11,233 bases of DNA from Verrucomicrobia subdivision 6 bacterium (lineage in GTDB: Bacteria; Verrucomicrobiota; Verrucomicrobiia; Methylacidiphilales; Verrucolacustridaceae), in contig CAMBGW010000025.1 of the NCBI GenBank assembly GCA_945866245.1, positions 1 through 11,233 on the forward strand, read 5' to 3'. The notes under the pieces are model-generated. The model was not told the origin of the DNA. It worked only from the letters and a program-made list of their open reading frames with translations, and made no database searches. Position 1 is the first letter of the stretch. Each line of letters begins with the position of its first letter. Made by a program: the position numbers and the translations under genes. This document shows positions 1-5,531 of this stretch, in pieces.

Positions 1-618
1 TATTCCTAAAAGTTCCGGCACATCCTCCGAACCATGCAACCCCCCAGCCAAAAAGTGAGGCAATACCACCACCGGCCCTTCCGGAATGAGAACTCTCCAA
101 TCGGCAATCTTAGGTTCCTCTTCCAGAAATACAGCCCTCGCTGACCGATAACCGTCTTGCGCCAATTGCTCGGCTAAATCGACCGCCGCCATTCGCGAAC
201 CCGCATGCAGTGGAGTTCCATGACTCGCCACCAGAAGGCTGACCTGATTGGGTTTCCAGTTCTTCGCCAACAACAAGCGTTCTGCCCTTTTTTGAAAATG
301 ACCAAGTATCTCTGGCCTCGACCCGATCGGCTCCGTTACCCGACACTCCACTCCCGCTGTCTCCGCAAACTCTCGAGCTAGAATCTTAGTTGTAAAATAC
401 CCATTTGCCAAAAACCACGGAACCACCACCACTTTTTTTGTTTTCAACCCCTGAATAGCGTCCGCATAGGAGGGTTGCTCCTTCCAAAAAGCCGACCGTA
501 CCTCTCCAAAAATTCCCCTCGCCCTGATTCGGTGAGCCGTCTCCCTCGTGAATCGGCTGGAATCCGCATTTTTGGTGGAACCGTGCCCTGCAAGAATCAG
601 CGCTGTTTCTTTAAGCAT
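1..618 (-). CDS. CbiX/SirB-type sirohydrochlorin chelatase-like protein (3' end outside window)
   Basis: The frame is open for 206 codons from the ATG at 618 to the window edge, so the C-terminus is missing. The CbiX/SirB family inserts Co2+ or Fe2+ into sirohydrochlorin in the cytoplasm, for cobalamin or siroheme. Two tandem chelatase-like halves are visible. The first starts LILAGHGST (H12) and continues with PWFLANGYF (67-75), where the second metal-binding His of the usual FLxxGxH motif appears replaced by F75. The second has LLVASHGTPLHAGSR (H133) and PHFLAGGLHGSEDVPE, with H195 in the classical FLxxGxHxxxDIP context. The C-terminal half therefore looks the more intact active site. The start is supported by GGAGGG about 4 nt before the ATG and by alignment with the duplicate start at 712. 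The metal cannot be decided from the sequence; some bacterial members of this family have no proven substrate. Confidence 0.85.
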   Translation of the reverse strand, partial: MLKETALILAGHGSTKNADSSRFTRETAHRIRARGIFGEVRSAFWKEQPSYADAIQGLKTKKVVVVPWFLANGYFTTKILAREFAETAGVECRVTEPIGSRPEILGHFQKRAERLLLAKNWKPNQVSLLVASHGTPLHAGSRMAAVDLAEQLAQDGYRSARAVFLEEEPKIADWRVLIPEGPVVVLPHFLAGGLHGSEDVPELLGI

Positions 619-628
619 CCAACCCTCC
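616..628 (-). promoter_or_regulatory. Chelatase ribosome-binding site inside the palindrome arm
   Basis: On the minus strand the sequence reads GGAGGGTTGG then ATG. The Shine-Dalgarno core GGAGGG (628-623) is the downstream arm of the palindrome, so in the mRNA it can pair with CCCTCC (666-661) and be hidden. Ribosomes translating the upstream 33-codon ORF would unfold this stem and stop within the start region. The pairing is visible in the sequence; the regulatory consequence is inferred. Confidence 0.5.
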
Positions 629-667
629 AAAGCTCAGCGAGCTTGTCGAGACTGAGCGAAGGAGGGT
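622..667. repeat. 46-bp interrupted palindrome (REP-like element)
   Basis: The outer arms ACCCTCC (622-628) and GGAGGGT (661-667) are perfect 7-bp inverted repeats. After a 3/3 internal loop (AAA opposite GAA) come inner arms GCTCAG (632-637) and CTGAGC (652-657), enclosing a 14-nt loop. From memory, palindromes with CCCTCC/GGAGGG arms and a GCTCAG or GAGCTTGTCGAG core recur as dispersed elements in several bacterial groups, so this may be one copy of a REP family; with only one copy in the window this is unproven. It sits exactly at the junction between the truncated duplicate and the intact chelatase gene. Confidence 0.6.
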
Positions 668-738
668 GGAGCCGTGGCCGGCCAAAATGAGTGCTGTATC
701 CTTAAACTGCATGGGGGATCCTACTCCTTCAGAATCAA

Positions 739-755
739 GCCGCACAACAGGCGGC
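739..755 (-). terminator. Small stem-loop after the HtrA-like gene, weak terminator candidate
   Basis: On the minus strand GCCGC (755-751) and GCGGC (743-739) form a 5-bp GC-only stem with a 7-nt loop, followed by TTGATTCT. It begins 6 bp after the stop codon of the HtrA-like gene, where a transcript end is expected. The stem is short and the T-run is interrupted, so termination may be partial or absent. Confidence 0.35.
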
Positions 756-760
756 ACGAG

Positions 761-1954
761 TTAGCGACTGGCTTTTACCGGCATTCCCTGGTTCGCAGGT
801 CCACCCGAGGGATTTGGGAAAAGAGGCGCCGGCTCAACGATTCGAGAACTGTCAGGCCGAACCGATACGGTAATCGTAAAAATCTGCTCTTTCCCATCTC
901 TCTTCACTTTCACCGGAACCTTCCCCCCCACCTCCGAAAAAAACGCCGCATCTAAAACATCGGATGGCTCCCCCACCGACCGACCCCCAATCGAAATCAC
1001 CTCGTCGCCCATCTTTAACCCACTCTTTTCCGCAGGTGTACCCTTATAAAGACGATCGACAAATACCGGAGCTCCGCGTTCCGGCCGGCTCCGATCTGGC
1101 ATCACCCCCACCCCCATCCACCCATGCCGCGGCTCCCCATACTTCTGAATGTCACCAGCCACTTTGGCTGCCGCCTCGATCGGCAAAGCATAACACGCCT
1201 TACCCTCATCAATCTCCAGCATGAGCACTCCTACCACCTTCCCTTGACTGTCCAGCAAGGGACCACCGATCTGACCCGGCTTGATCGGTAGGTTTGCCCT
1301 GAGATGAGTCGTTGCAAAAAACCTGGTGAGATACTTCACATCAAACCCCGCCACAAATCCAAACGTTGGCTCTGCCTTCAAATCATAGGGAAATGCCACA
1401 CTCACCACCGCTGATGCAGGACGCAATCGCATCCCTTCCCCAAATGCTAGATGTGGCGTCTGCGTTGCCTGAATTTTTAACACCGCCACACCACTACGAG
1501 GATCTCGGCCAACAACTTTAGCCGGAAAGTTTCGTCCATTGACCTCCACCGAAACCGTGTCTGCCTGCCCCACCACCGCATAGGCTGTTAAGATGGTCCC
1601 TTGTCCATCGATAAAAAAGCCTGTCCCTGCCAACTGCTCCGCTCCATCCGTCGCCCGTAAACGCACCACCGTAGGTGCCGCCTGCTCATACACCCCACTG
1701 ACCTCTGCCGCGATTTGATCAAAAACACCACTGCCTGCAGGCATCGGTGGATTCGGAGCGGAGGGAGTGAGAGCTGCAGAGGCAGGAATCGAACGCTCAG
1801 TACTGGTCAGAGCGAGAATCTCGCCCGGATGTTTCGCTAAAAAGTAAGCCCGCCCGCCAATCAACCCCACCACACCAAGGAGGATGACTAGAAGGGAAAG
1901 AAAGAGGTATTTAAAACGCGAGACGGGAATCATAAGCCACTGCACCGTGCCCAT
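761..1954 (-). CDS. Membrane-anchored HtrA-like PDZ protein lacking the catalytic triad (pseudoprotease)
   Basis: This 397-residue protein has the layout of DegS/HtrA: a short cytoplasmic end, one membrane segment (about 15-34), a Ser/Pro/Ala-rich linker (50-75), a trypsin-like domain (about 83-270) and one PDZ domain (about 277-365). The fold-defining segments align well with HtrA, but the catalytic residues are gone. The His of ILTNNHVV is Ala126 (ILTAYAVV), the Asp of DPRSDIALI is Gly155 (DPRSGVAVL), and the Ser of GNSGG is Ile229 (GQIGG). It therefore probably binds peptides or partners in the periplasm without cutting them. It is the third gene of the sigma and putative anti-sigma unit and overlaps the preceding gene by 44 bp (or 23 bp if the ATG at 1933 is used). 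Neither start has a clear ribosome-binding site, and 1933 would leave the membrane segment intact. Confidence 0.85.
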   Translation of the reverse strand: MGTVQWLMIPVSRFKYLFLSLLVILLGVVGLIGGRAYFLAKHPGEILALTSTERSIPASAALTPSAPNPPMPAGSGVFDQIAAEVSGVYEQAAPTVVRLRATDGAEQLAGTGFFIDGQGTILTAYAVVGQADTVSVEVNGRNFPAKVVGRDPRSGVAVLKIQATQTPHLAFGEGMRLRPASAVVSVAFPYDLKAEPTFGFVAGFDVKYLTRFFATTHLRANLPIKPGQIGGPLLDSQGKVVGVLMLEIDEGKACYALPIEAAAKVAGDIQKYGEPRHGWMGVGVMPDRSRPERGAPVFVDRLYKGTPAEKSGLKMGDEVISIGGRSVGEPSDVLDAAFFSEVGGKVPVKVKRDGKEQIFTITVSVRPDSSRIVEPAPLFPNPSGGPANQGMPVKASR

Positions 1955-2375
1955 TCACATACAAGGGCCGAAGCTGAGTCACTTCCCCGCCTGCGGCTGT
2001 TTCGATCAGCTCTGGCTGAATTTGCAGAGAATCCTCCGTAGAATTCGCTGCCACAATAATTCCCTTTGCGTGAGCCACTTTGCCGTCCGCCAAAGGTGCA
2101 AACCCTGGTGCTACGGGCCCAAGGAAAAAAGCGATTCCCGCGACCAAACACGCCGCCGAGGCCGTAACCGTAGCCAAACGAGGAACACCACCTATCCAAG
2201 GTTCCATTAAAATTTCAACCACCTTTGCGTACCAAGGCTCTTCGCGTAAAATTTCCTGCCTTTGATACTGGTGAAAAGCATCCACAAACCGATCAAAGTA
2301 AGCCTTCCCTGGAGTCTCCAACCTTTTCAAACGAAGTAGCTTTTGTAGCTCTGAAAAATCTTCTTTTTGGTTCAT
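1911..2375 (-). CDS. Single-pass membrane protein, putative anti-sigma factor
   Basis: The protein has 154 residues. Residues 1-60 are charged and probably cytoplasmic, starting SELQKLLRLKRLETPGKAYFDRF, a pattern I recall from proteins following ECF sigma factors in Verrucomicrobiota. One hydrophobic segment (about 67-88) follows, then a roughly 65-residue probable periplasmic tail. This topology and the position 18 bp downstream of an ECF sigma gene suggest that it holds the sigma factor at the membrane. No zinc-binding HxxxCxxC anti-sigma motif is present, so this rests on context and topology. The start at 2375 is preceded by AAGGA with 7-nt spacing, a good ribosome-binding site. The 3' end overlaps the start of the HtrA-like gene, which implies coupled translation. 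Confidence 0.65.
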   Translation of the reverse strand: MNQKEDFSELQKLLRLKRLETPGKAYFDRFVDAFHQYQRQEILREEPWYAKVVEILMEPWIGGVPRLATVTASAACLVAGIAFFLGPVAPGFAPLADGKVAHAKGIIVAANSTEDSLQIQPELIETAAGGEVTQLRPLYVNGHGAVAYDSRLAF

Positions 2376-2393
2376 AAATTAATCCTTTATTTT

Positions 2394-3008
2394 CTACTTC
2401 CGGAGGTAAATGCCAAGCGATTTCTGAAGCTGTTTGTGAGCATAATGCAGCCTAGAACGAACCGTTCCTTCGGTCGTTCCCATGATCTTTCCGATCTCTG
2501 CATGTGCAAGTCCTTGTATATCATATAGGGTTACCACTGTTCTATGTTCTTTCGACAGGCAAAGCATCGATTCGTTCAATTTATTTTGCAACTCATTGAG
2601 CATAGATGACTTAACTGGGTTGTTTCTCTGGATAGGGTCGGGCATGTCGTACTTAGGTAGCCCATCTTCATCGATCTCGTTCAAACTCATCGCCCCCTGC
2701 CTTCTTTTTCTCTTCTCCAAGAAGTTAAACGTCCGGTTAATCGCGATCCGGTAGATCCATGTGTAAAAGGAGGACTGCCCCCGAAACGTGGGCAAGCTTC
2801 GGTAGGCTTTGTCAAAAACCTCCATCAACATATCGTTCGTATCCTCATGATTCGACGTCAAATGGTAGATCACACCATATAAACGGGACTGGAAACGCCG
2901 AATCAACTCATCATAAGAGGCCAAATTACCTTTGACGGTCTCCGCAACCAACTCTTCGTCAGTCGGTCCACTCTCTAAATCTAAATCCTTGGTAGCGTCC
3001 GCCGACAT
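2394..3008 (-). CDS. ECF-type RNA polymerase sigma factor (sigma-70 family, RpoE-like)
   Basis: The protein has 204 residues, the usual size for an ECF sigma factor. Region 2 (about 32-103) includes YDELIRRFQSRLYGVIYHL, then TNDMLMEVFDKAYRSLPTFRG and FYTWIYRIAINRTFNFLEKRKRR, the core-binding and -10 recognition helices. A linker (about 104-135) follows, then region 4 (about 136-195) with the helix-turn-helix GLAHAEIGKIMGTTEGTVRSRLHYAHKQL that reads the -35 element. There is no region 1 or 3, as expected for this group. It directs RNA polymerase to a specific regulon, plausibly envelope stress given the two membrane proteins encoded downstream. The next gene starts 18 bp after its stop. The ribosome-binding site is weak (GGAG 14 nt upstream), but a TAGAAT hexamer ends 7 nt before the ATG. 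Confidence 0.93.
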   Translation of the reverse strand: MSADATKDLDLESGPTDEELVAETVKGNLASYDELIRRFQSRLYGVIYHLTSNHEDTNDMLMEVFDKAYRSLPTFRGQSSFYTWIYRIAINRTFNFLEKRKRRQGAMSLNEIDEDGLPKYDMPDPIQRNNPVKSSMLNELQNKLNESMLCLSKEHRTVVTLYDIQGLAHAEIGKIMGTTEGTVRSRLHYAHKQLQKSLGIYLRK

Positions 3009-3077
3009 TATTTGGATTCTATCTCCATCCCCCTGAACTCGAAAAGGTCAATTCACCCCCCAAAGTCCGACACTCCC
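3009..3077 (-). promoter_or_regulatory. 69-bp gap before the sigma gene, possible promoter with TAGAAT
   Basis: This gap separates the polyprenyl synthase stop from the sigma factor start on the same strand. On the minus strand TAGAAT (3021-3016) matches the sigma70 -10 consensus at 5 of 6 positions and ends 7 nt before the ATG, which would give an almost leaderless mRNA. A TTGACC lies further upstream but is spaced 24 nt away, which is too far; the hexamer at the right distance (TTTCGA) is poor. An autoregulated ECF promoter is expected here by analogy, but I could not identify one with confidence. Confidence 0.3.
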
Positions 3078-4094
3078 TTACTCGTCGCTTGCTGTTCTTA
3101 AATACTCCTGCATGCGATCCGTCATGCTGGTCAACTTCCTCGCCTCGCCACCTTCACCCAAAACTTTCAAATCCCCTTTGGCTCTCTCCAAAAGTTCCAC
3201 CGCTTTTCGTAACGCAAACTTTAATCCCCCTGCCTCTCGCACCTTGTCCGATACTCCCTCCACCCCGCCCTCCCCAACCAGTTGAGTCCGTAATTTCTCC
3301 GACTCCTCCTTGGGAAGGGTCTGAAGCGCATGCAGCACCGGCAAGGTCCACTTCCCTTTTCGCAAATCGGTTCCTAAGGTCTTGCCACTCTCCGCATCCG
3401 TCCCAAATAAATCGAGGCAATCATCATAAATTTGATAGGCCACCCCCAACTGCTGACCGAAAGAGCGCGCCGCCTCTCTTTTCACCTCAGCCGATCCAAA
3501 CACCAGAAAAGGCACCTCTGCCGCCACCCGAAACAACGCACCTGTTTTCAGCCCCACCACATGCAAATATTCGGACGTCGACATCTTTAAATCAAAGCGC
3601 CTCTGCGTTTGTAAAATTTCACCCTCACAAAGATTTTTGGAGGCCTCGGCAATTTTTCTCGCCACCTCCGCGTTCTCCAACTTCGTCGCTAACTGCAATC
3701 CGTGTGCGAAAAGTGCGTCCCCCAGCAAAACCGAGAGCTCCACCCCCCACTTGGCGTTGCACGTTGCTCTCGACCTACGTAAATCAGCCCGATCCAGTAC
3801 ATCGTCGTGAATCAAGGAGGCCACGTGCACCAACTCCACAATCACCGCCAAATCCCGAATCGCCTCACTCCACCCCCCCGCCACTTTGCCTGCCAACAGC
3901 ACCAGCGCTGGCCTCAATCTTTTTCCCCCGCCCTCCAATGCATATCGCACATACGACTCCGCCCCAGGATCAAATAAGGAGGCTTGGTGCAAAATTCTCC
4001 GCTCCACCTCTTTTAACTCATTCTCCAGTTCAAGATCCGCCCCCAGAAAATCTGGTTTCGCTCGTAAACCGAATCTGCTCCTTAAACCTTGCAT
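3078..4094 (-). CDS. Long-chain trans-polyprenyl diphosphate synthase (IspB/HepT-like)
   Basis: The enzyme (338 residues from the ATG at 4094) condenses isopentenyl diphosphate onto an allylic starter, giving the side chain of menaquinone or ubiquinone. GGGKRLRP (55-62) binds IPP. The first Asp-rich motif is LIHDDVLD (D97, D98, D101) and the second YQIYDDCLD (D224, D225, D228). The fifth residue before the first motif is Ala92, the small residue typical of long-chain enzymes, rather than the aromatic residue of farnesyl or geranylgeranyl synthases; exact chain length cannot be read. An in-frame TTG at 4100 is an alternative start. I prefer the ATG because a good promoter places the predicted transcript start at about that A, and neither start has a normal ribosome-binding site. 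It is divergent from the HEAT lipoprotein gene and upstream of the sigma operon. Confidence 0.93.
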   Translation of the reverse strand: MQGLRSRFGLRAKPDFLGADLELENELKEVERRILHQASLFDPGAESYVRYALEGGGKRLRPALVLLAGKVAGGWSEAIRDLAVIVELVHVASLIHDDVLDRADLRRSRATCNAKWGVELSVLLGDALFAHGLQLATKLENAEVARKIAEASKNLCEGEILQTQRRFDLKMSTSEYLHVVGLKTGALFRVAAEVPFLVFGSAEVKREAARSFGQQLGVAYQIYDDCLDLFGTDAESGKTLGTDLRKGKWTLPVLHALQTLPKEESEKLRTQLVGEGGVEGVSDKVREAGGLKFALRKAVELLERAKGDLKVLGEGGEARKLTSMTDRMQEYLRTASDE

Positions 4095-4100
4095 CCTCAA

Positions 4101-4128
4101 AATCTAGAAAAGAGATGGTTGAAGTCAA
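4101..4128 (-). promoter_or_regulatory. Sigma70-type promoter of the polyprenyl synthase gene, apparently leaderless
   Basis: On the minus strand TTGACT (4128-4123) and TAGATT (4106-4101) are separated by 16 nt, 5/6 and 4/6 matches to the -35 and -10 consensus. The ATG begins 7 nt after the -10 hexamer, so transcription would start at or next to the A of the start codon. This fits the absence of a properly spaced Shine-Dalgarno sequence. Confidence 0.55.
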
Positions 4129-4184
4129 ATAGCCATGGTCATCCAGTCTTCCTTAATTCATCCATTTCCCTTACTCTCCGCCCC

Positions 4185-5219
4185 ATGCCGTTGGCCTTCG
4201 CCGCCCTACTTCTCGCTCTCACCCTTACCTCCTGCTCTCGTCCCGATGGTCGCCTCGCCGAACGTGCTCACCAACTCCTCGACCAGGGCAAACTGCAACA
4301 AGCCCAAGAAGCTCTCCAAGATGGATTCCGCCAATTCCCCCAAAGTGTTGCCCTCCGCCAAGAAAGACTTCATCTCAACCTCCTGGCAGGCCAACCCGAA
4401 CTAGCCGCCGCCGAAGCCCACCAAATTTTACAAACTCAACCCTCAGCCCAACCCTACCGCCTCCCCCTCCGCGATCCCTCCCCCGCCATCCGCTCCCTTG
4501 CCATCCGCGCCTTCGCCCTCGATCCACCCCCAAGCCCCTCCCCTCGCCGCACCCTAGGCAACGCCCTCCGCGATTCCGACCCCACCGTCCGCCGCGAGGC
4601 GATCGAGGCGACCCGAATTCTCTCTGCCGCCGATGCCGCCCCCCTTCTCCGCCAAGCCACCCAGGACTCCGATTGGCTCACCCGCGCCTCCGCCGCACGC
4701 CTCCTCGGCAATCGAGCCGACCCCACAGCCATTCCTACTCTTTTCTCCATGCTCAATGACAAAGACTCTTATGTTCGCCGCTTCGCTCGCCGTTCTCTCC
4801 TTGAACTGGCCACTTTATCGAAACCCGATGCCTATCTTCCCGCTCTCCAATCCAAGGACCGCACCACCCAAGTGGTCGCTGCACTTGCCCTCGCCCGACT
4901 CAACGATGGGCGCGGACTCAATATCCTTTTAGAGGAAATGGCCAACCCTCTCGGAATCGAAAGAACCGAGGGCGTAAAATCGATAGTTCGTATTCAAGAT
5001 CCCCAGGTCTTACCCGCAGTACGCAAGGCCACAACCGATCAAGATTCCCAAGTCCGTATGGTTGCTCTGATAGCCCTGGGCCTTCTCCATGATCAAGAAT
5101 CAGCCCCGCGAATGAGACAGATCAGTAACGACTCCTCCGCTCCACAAGAAGTTCGGCTCGCCGCAGGTAAAGCACTCGAACTCCTCTCCCAACCCACCCC
5201 CCAAACCAACCTGAAGTAA
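4185..5219 (+). CDS. HEAT-repeat lipoprotein
   Basis: The protein has 344 residues from the ATG at 4185. A hydrophobic signal (residues 2-16) ends in a lipobox, LTSC, with Cys17 as the predicted lipidated residue, so it is probably anchored on the periplasmic side. Residues about 22-85 form helical, TPR-like repeats (AERAHQLLDQGKLQQAQEAL). Residues about 95-335 contain several HEAT/PBS-lyase-type repeats with the pattern DSDPTVRREAIEA, DSDWLTRASAARLLG, DKDSYVRRFARRSLL and DQDSQVRMVALIALG. Such proteins are usually protein-binding scaffolds; no enzymatic motif is seen. The frame is open further upstream to 4089 and TTG starts are possible at 4089 and 4119; they would add a basic n-region, which the ATG version lacks, but would put the signal 30 residues into the protein. 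No clear ribosome-binding site precedes 4185. The middle of the gene is markedly C-rich on this strand. Confidence 0.8.
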   Translation: MPLAFAALLLALTLTSCSRPDGRLAERAHQLLDQGKLQQAQEALQDGFRQFPQSVALRQERLHLNLLAGQPELAAAEAHQILQTQPSAQPYRLPLRDPSPAIRSLAIRAFALDPPPSPSPRRTLGNALRDSDPTVRREAIEATRILSAADAAPLLRQATQDSDWLTRASAARLLGNRADPTAIPTLFSMLNDKDSYVRRFARRSLLELATLSKPDAYLPALQSKDRTTQVVAALALARLNDGRGLNILLEEMANPLGIERTEGVKSIVRIQDPQVLPAVRKATTDQDSQVRMVALIALGLLHDQESAPRMRQISNDSSAPQEVRLAAGKALELLSQPTPQTNLK

Positions 5220-5236
5220 ATCCAGTCCGTCTGCCC

Positions 5237-5464
5237 TTACCGACCTAACTCCTCCTGCTCAAAGACAATCAGATCATCCAGCGCCCGAGCAAAATCTTCC
5301 ATTCCCGTGGCCGGCATAATGATTCGATCCCGCCGACCCCCGACATCCTCAGTGATCCGTAGAAATCGACCCCGATCATTTTCTTTTAGATCCAGAAAGA
5401 AAGTTTTCCTCTCAATCTGCACTTTTTCCGATCTCAATGTCCGCTCTTCACCTCTTTGTTCCAT
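5237..5464 (-). CDS. PUR-family (DUF3276-like) nucleic-acid-binding protein
   Basis: This 75-residue protein has the layout of one PUR repeat: beta strands RTLRSEKVQIERKTFFLDL (9-27) and RGRFLRITEDV (32-42), a short RRDRIIMP strand, and an amphipathic helix, METFARAL-like (MEDFARALDDLIVFEQEEL). The KxxFFLDLKEN and RGRFLRI pattern is typical of bacterial PUR-alpha proteins, known from Spirochaetes, Bacteroidetes and relatives, which dimerise and bind single-stranded DNA or RNA. The target here is unknown. The start is preceded by AAGGGGG about 9 nt upstream, the strongest ribosome-binding site in the window. The gene follows trpG by 67 bp but has its own promoter, so it is probably not only a tail of the trp operon. 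It is convergent with the HEAT lipoprotein gene, 17 bp apart. Confidence 0.85.
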   Translation of the reverse strand: MEQRGEERTLRSEKVQIERKTFFLDLKENDRGRFLRITEDVGGRRDRIIMPATGMEDFARALDDLIVFEQEELGR

Positions 5465-5490
5465 AATCCAGTTCCCCCTTTGAAATGAAA

Positions 5491-5519
5491 ATCCTACGCC
5501 TCGCCACCACCATCGTCAA
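5491..5519 (-). promoter_or_regulatory. Sigma70-type promoter of the PUR-family gene
   Basis: On the minus strand TTGACG (5519-5514), a 17-nt spacer and TAGGAT (5496-5491) give 5/6 and 4/6 consensus matches with ideal spacing. The predicted transcript start lies around 5485, leaving a 5' leader of about 20 nt that carries the AAGGGGG ribosome-binding site. It lies in the 67-bp gap after trpG, so the small gene can be expressed independently. Confidence 0.65.
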
Positions 5520-5531
5520 TCCGCCCCTCCC

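Larger units (their letters stand above)
611..712 (-). pseudogene. Truncated duplicate of the chelatase N-terminus; possible 33-codon leader ORF
   Basis: An ATG at 712 opens a 33-codon frame starting MQFKDTALILAGHGST. This matches the intact gene's start (MLKETALILAGHGST) almost residue for residue, but the codons differ mainly at third positions (for example GCC GGC CAC GGC against GCA GGG CAC GGT). After the 16th codon the frame enters the palindromic repeat and encodes unrelated residues (LLRSVSTSSLSFGGLDA). It ends at TAA (613-611), which lies inside the ATGCTTAA at the start of the intact gene. A GAAGGAG stretch about 11 nt upstream of the ATG could still recruit ribosomes. I infer a former tandem paralogue deleted to its first 16 codons. 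Whether the remnant is translated as a coupling leader or is silent debris is unknown. Confidence 0.75.

Noticed and set aside
3089..4132. A 347-codon open frame on the plus strand opposite the polyprenyl synthase gene
   Set aside because: It is Pro/Ser/His-rich with no recognisable domain and arises because the opposite strand of a G-rich coding sequence lacks stops. The minus-strand gene has both Asp-rich motifs intact.
4089..4184. Upstream extension of the HEAT lipoprotein from TTG at 4089
   Set aside because: It would overlap the divergent polyprenyl synthase start and its promoter, and would bury the signal peptide more than 30 residues inside the protein.
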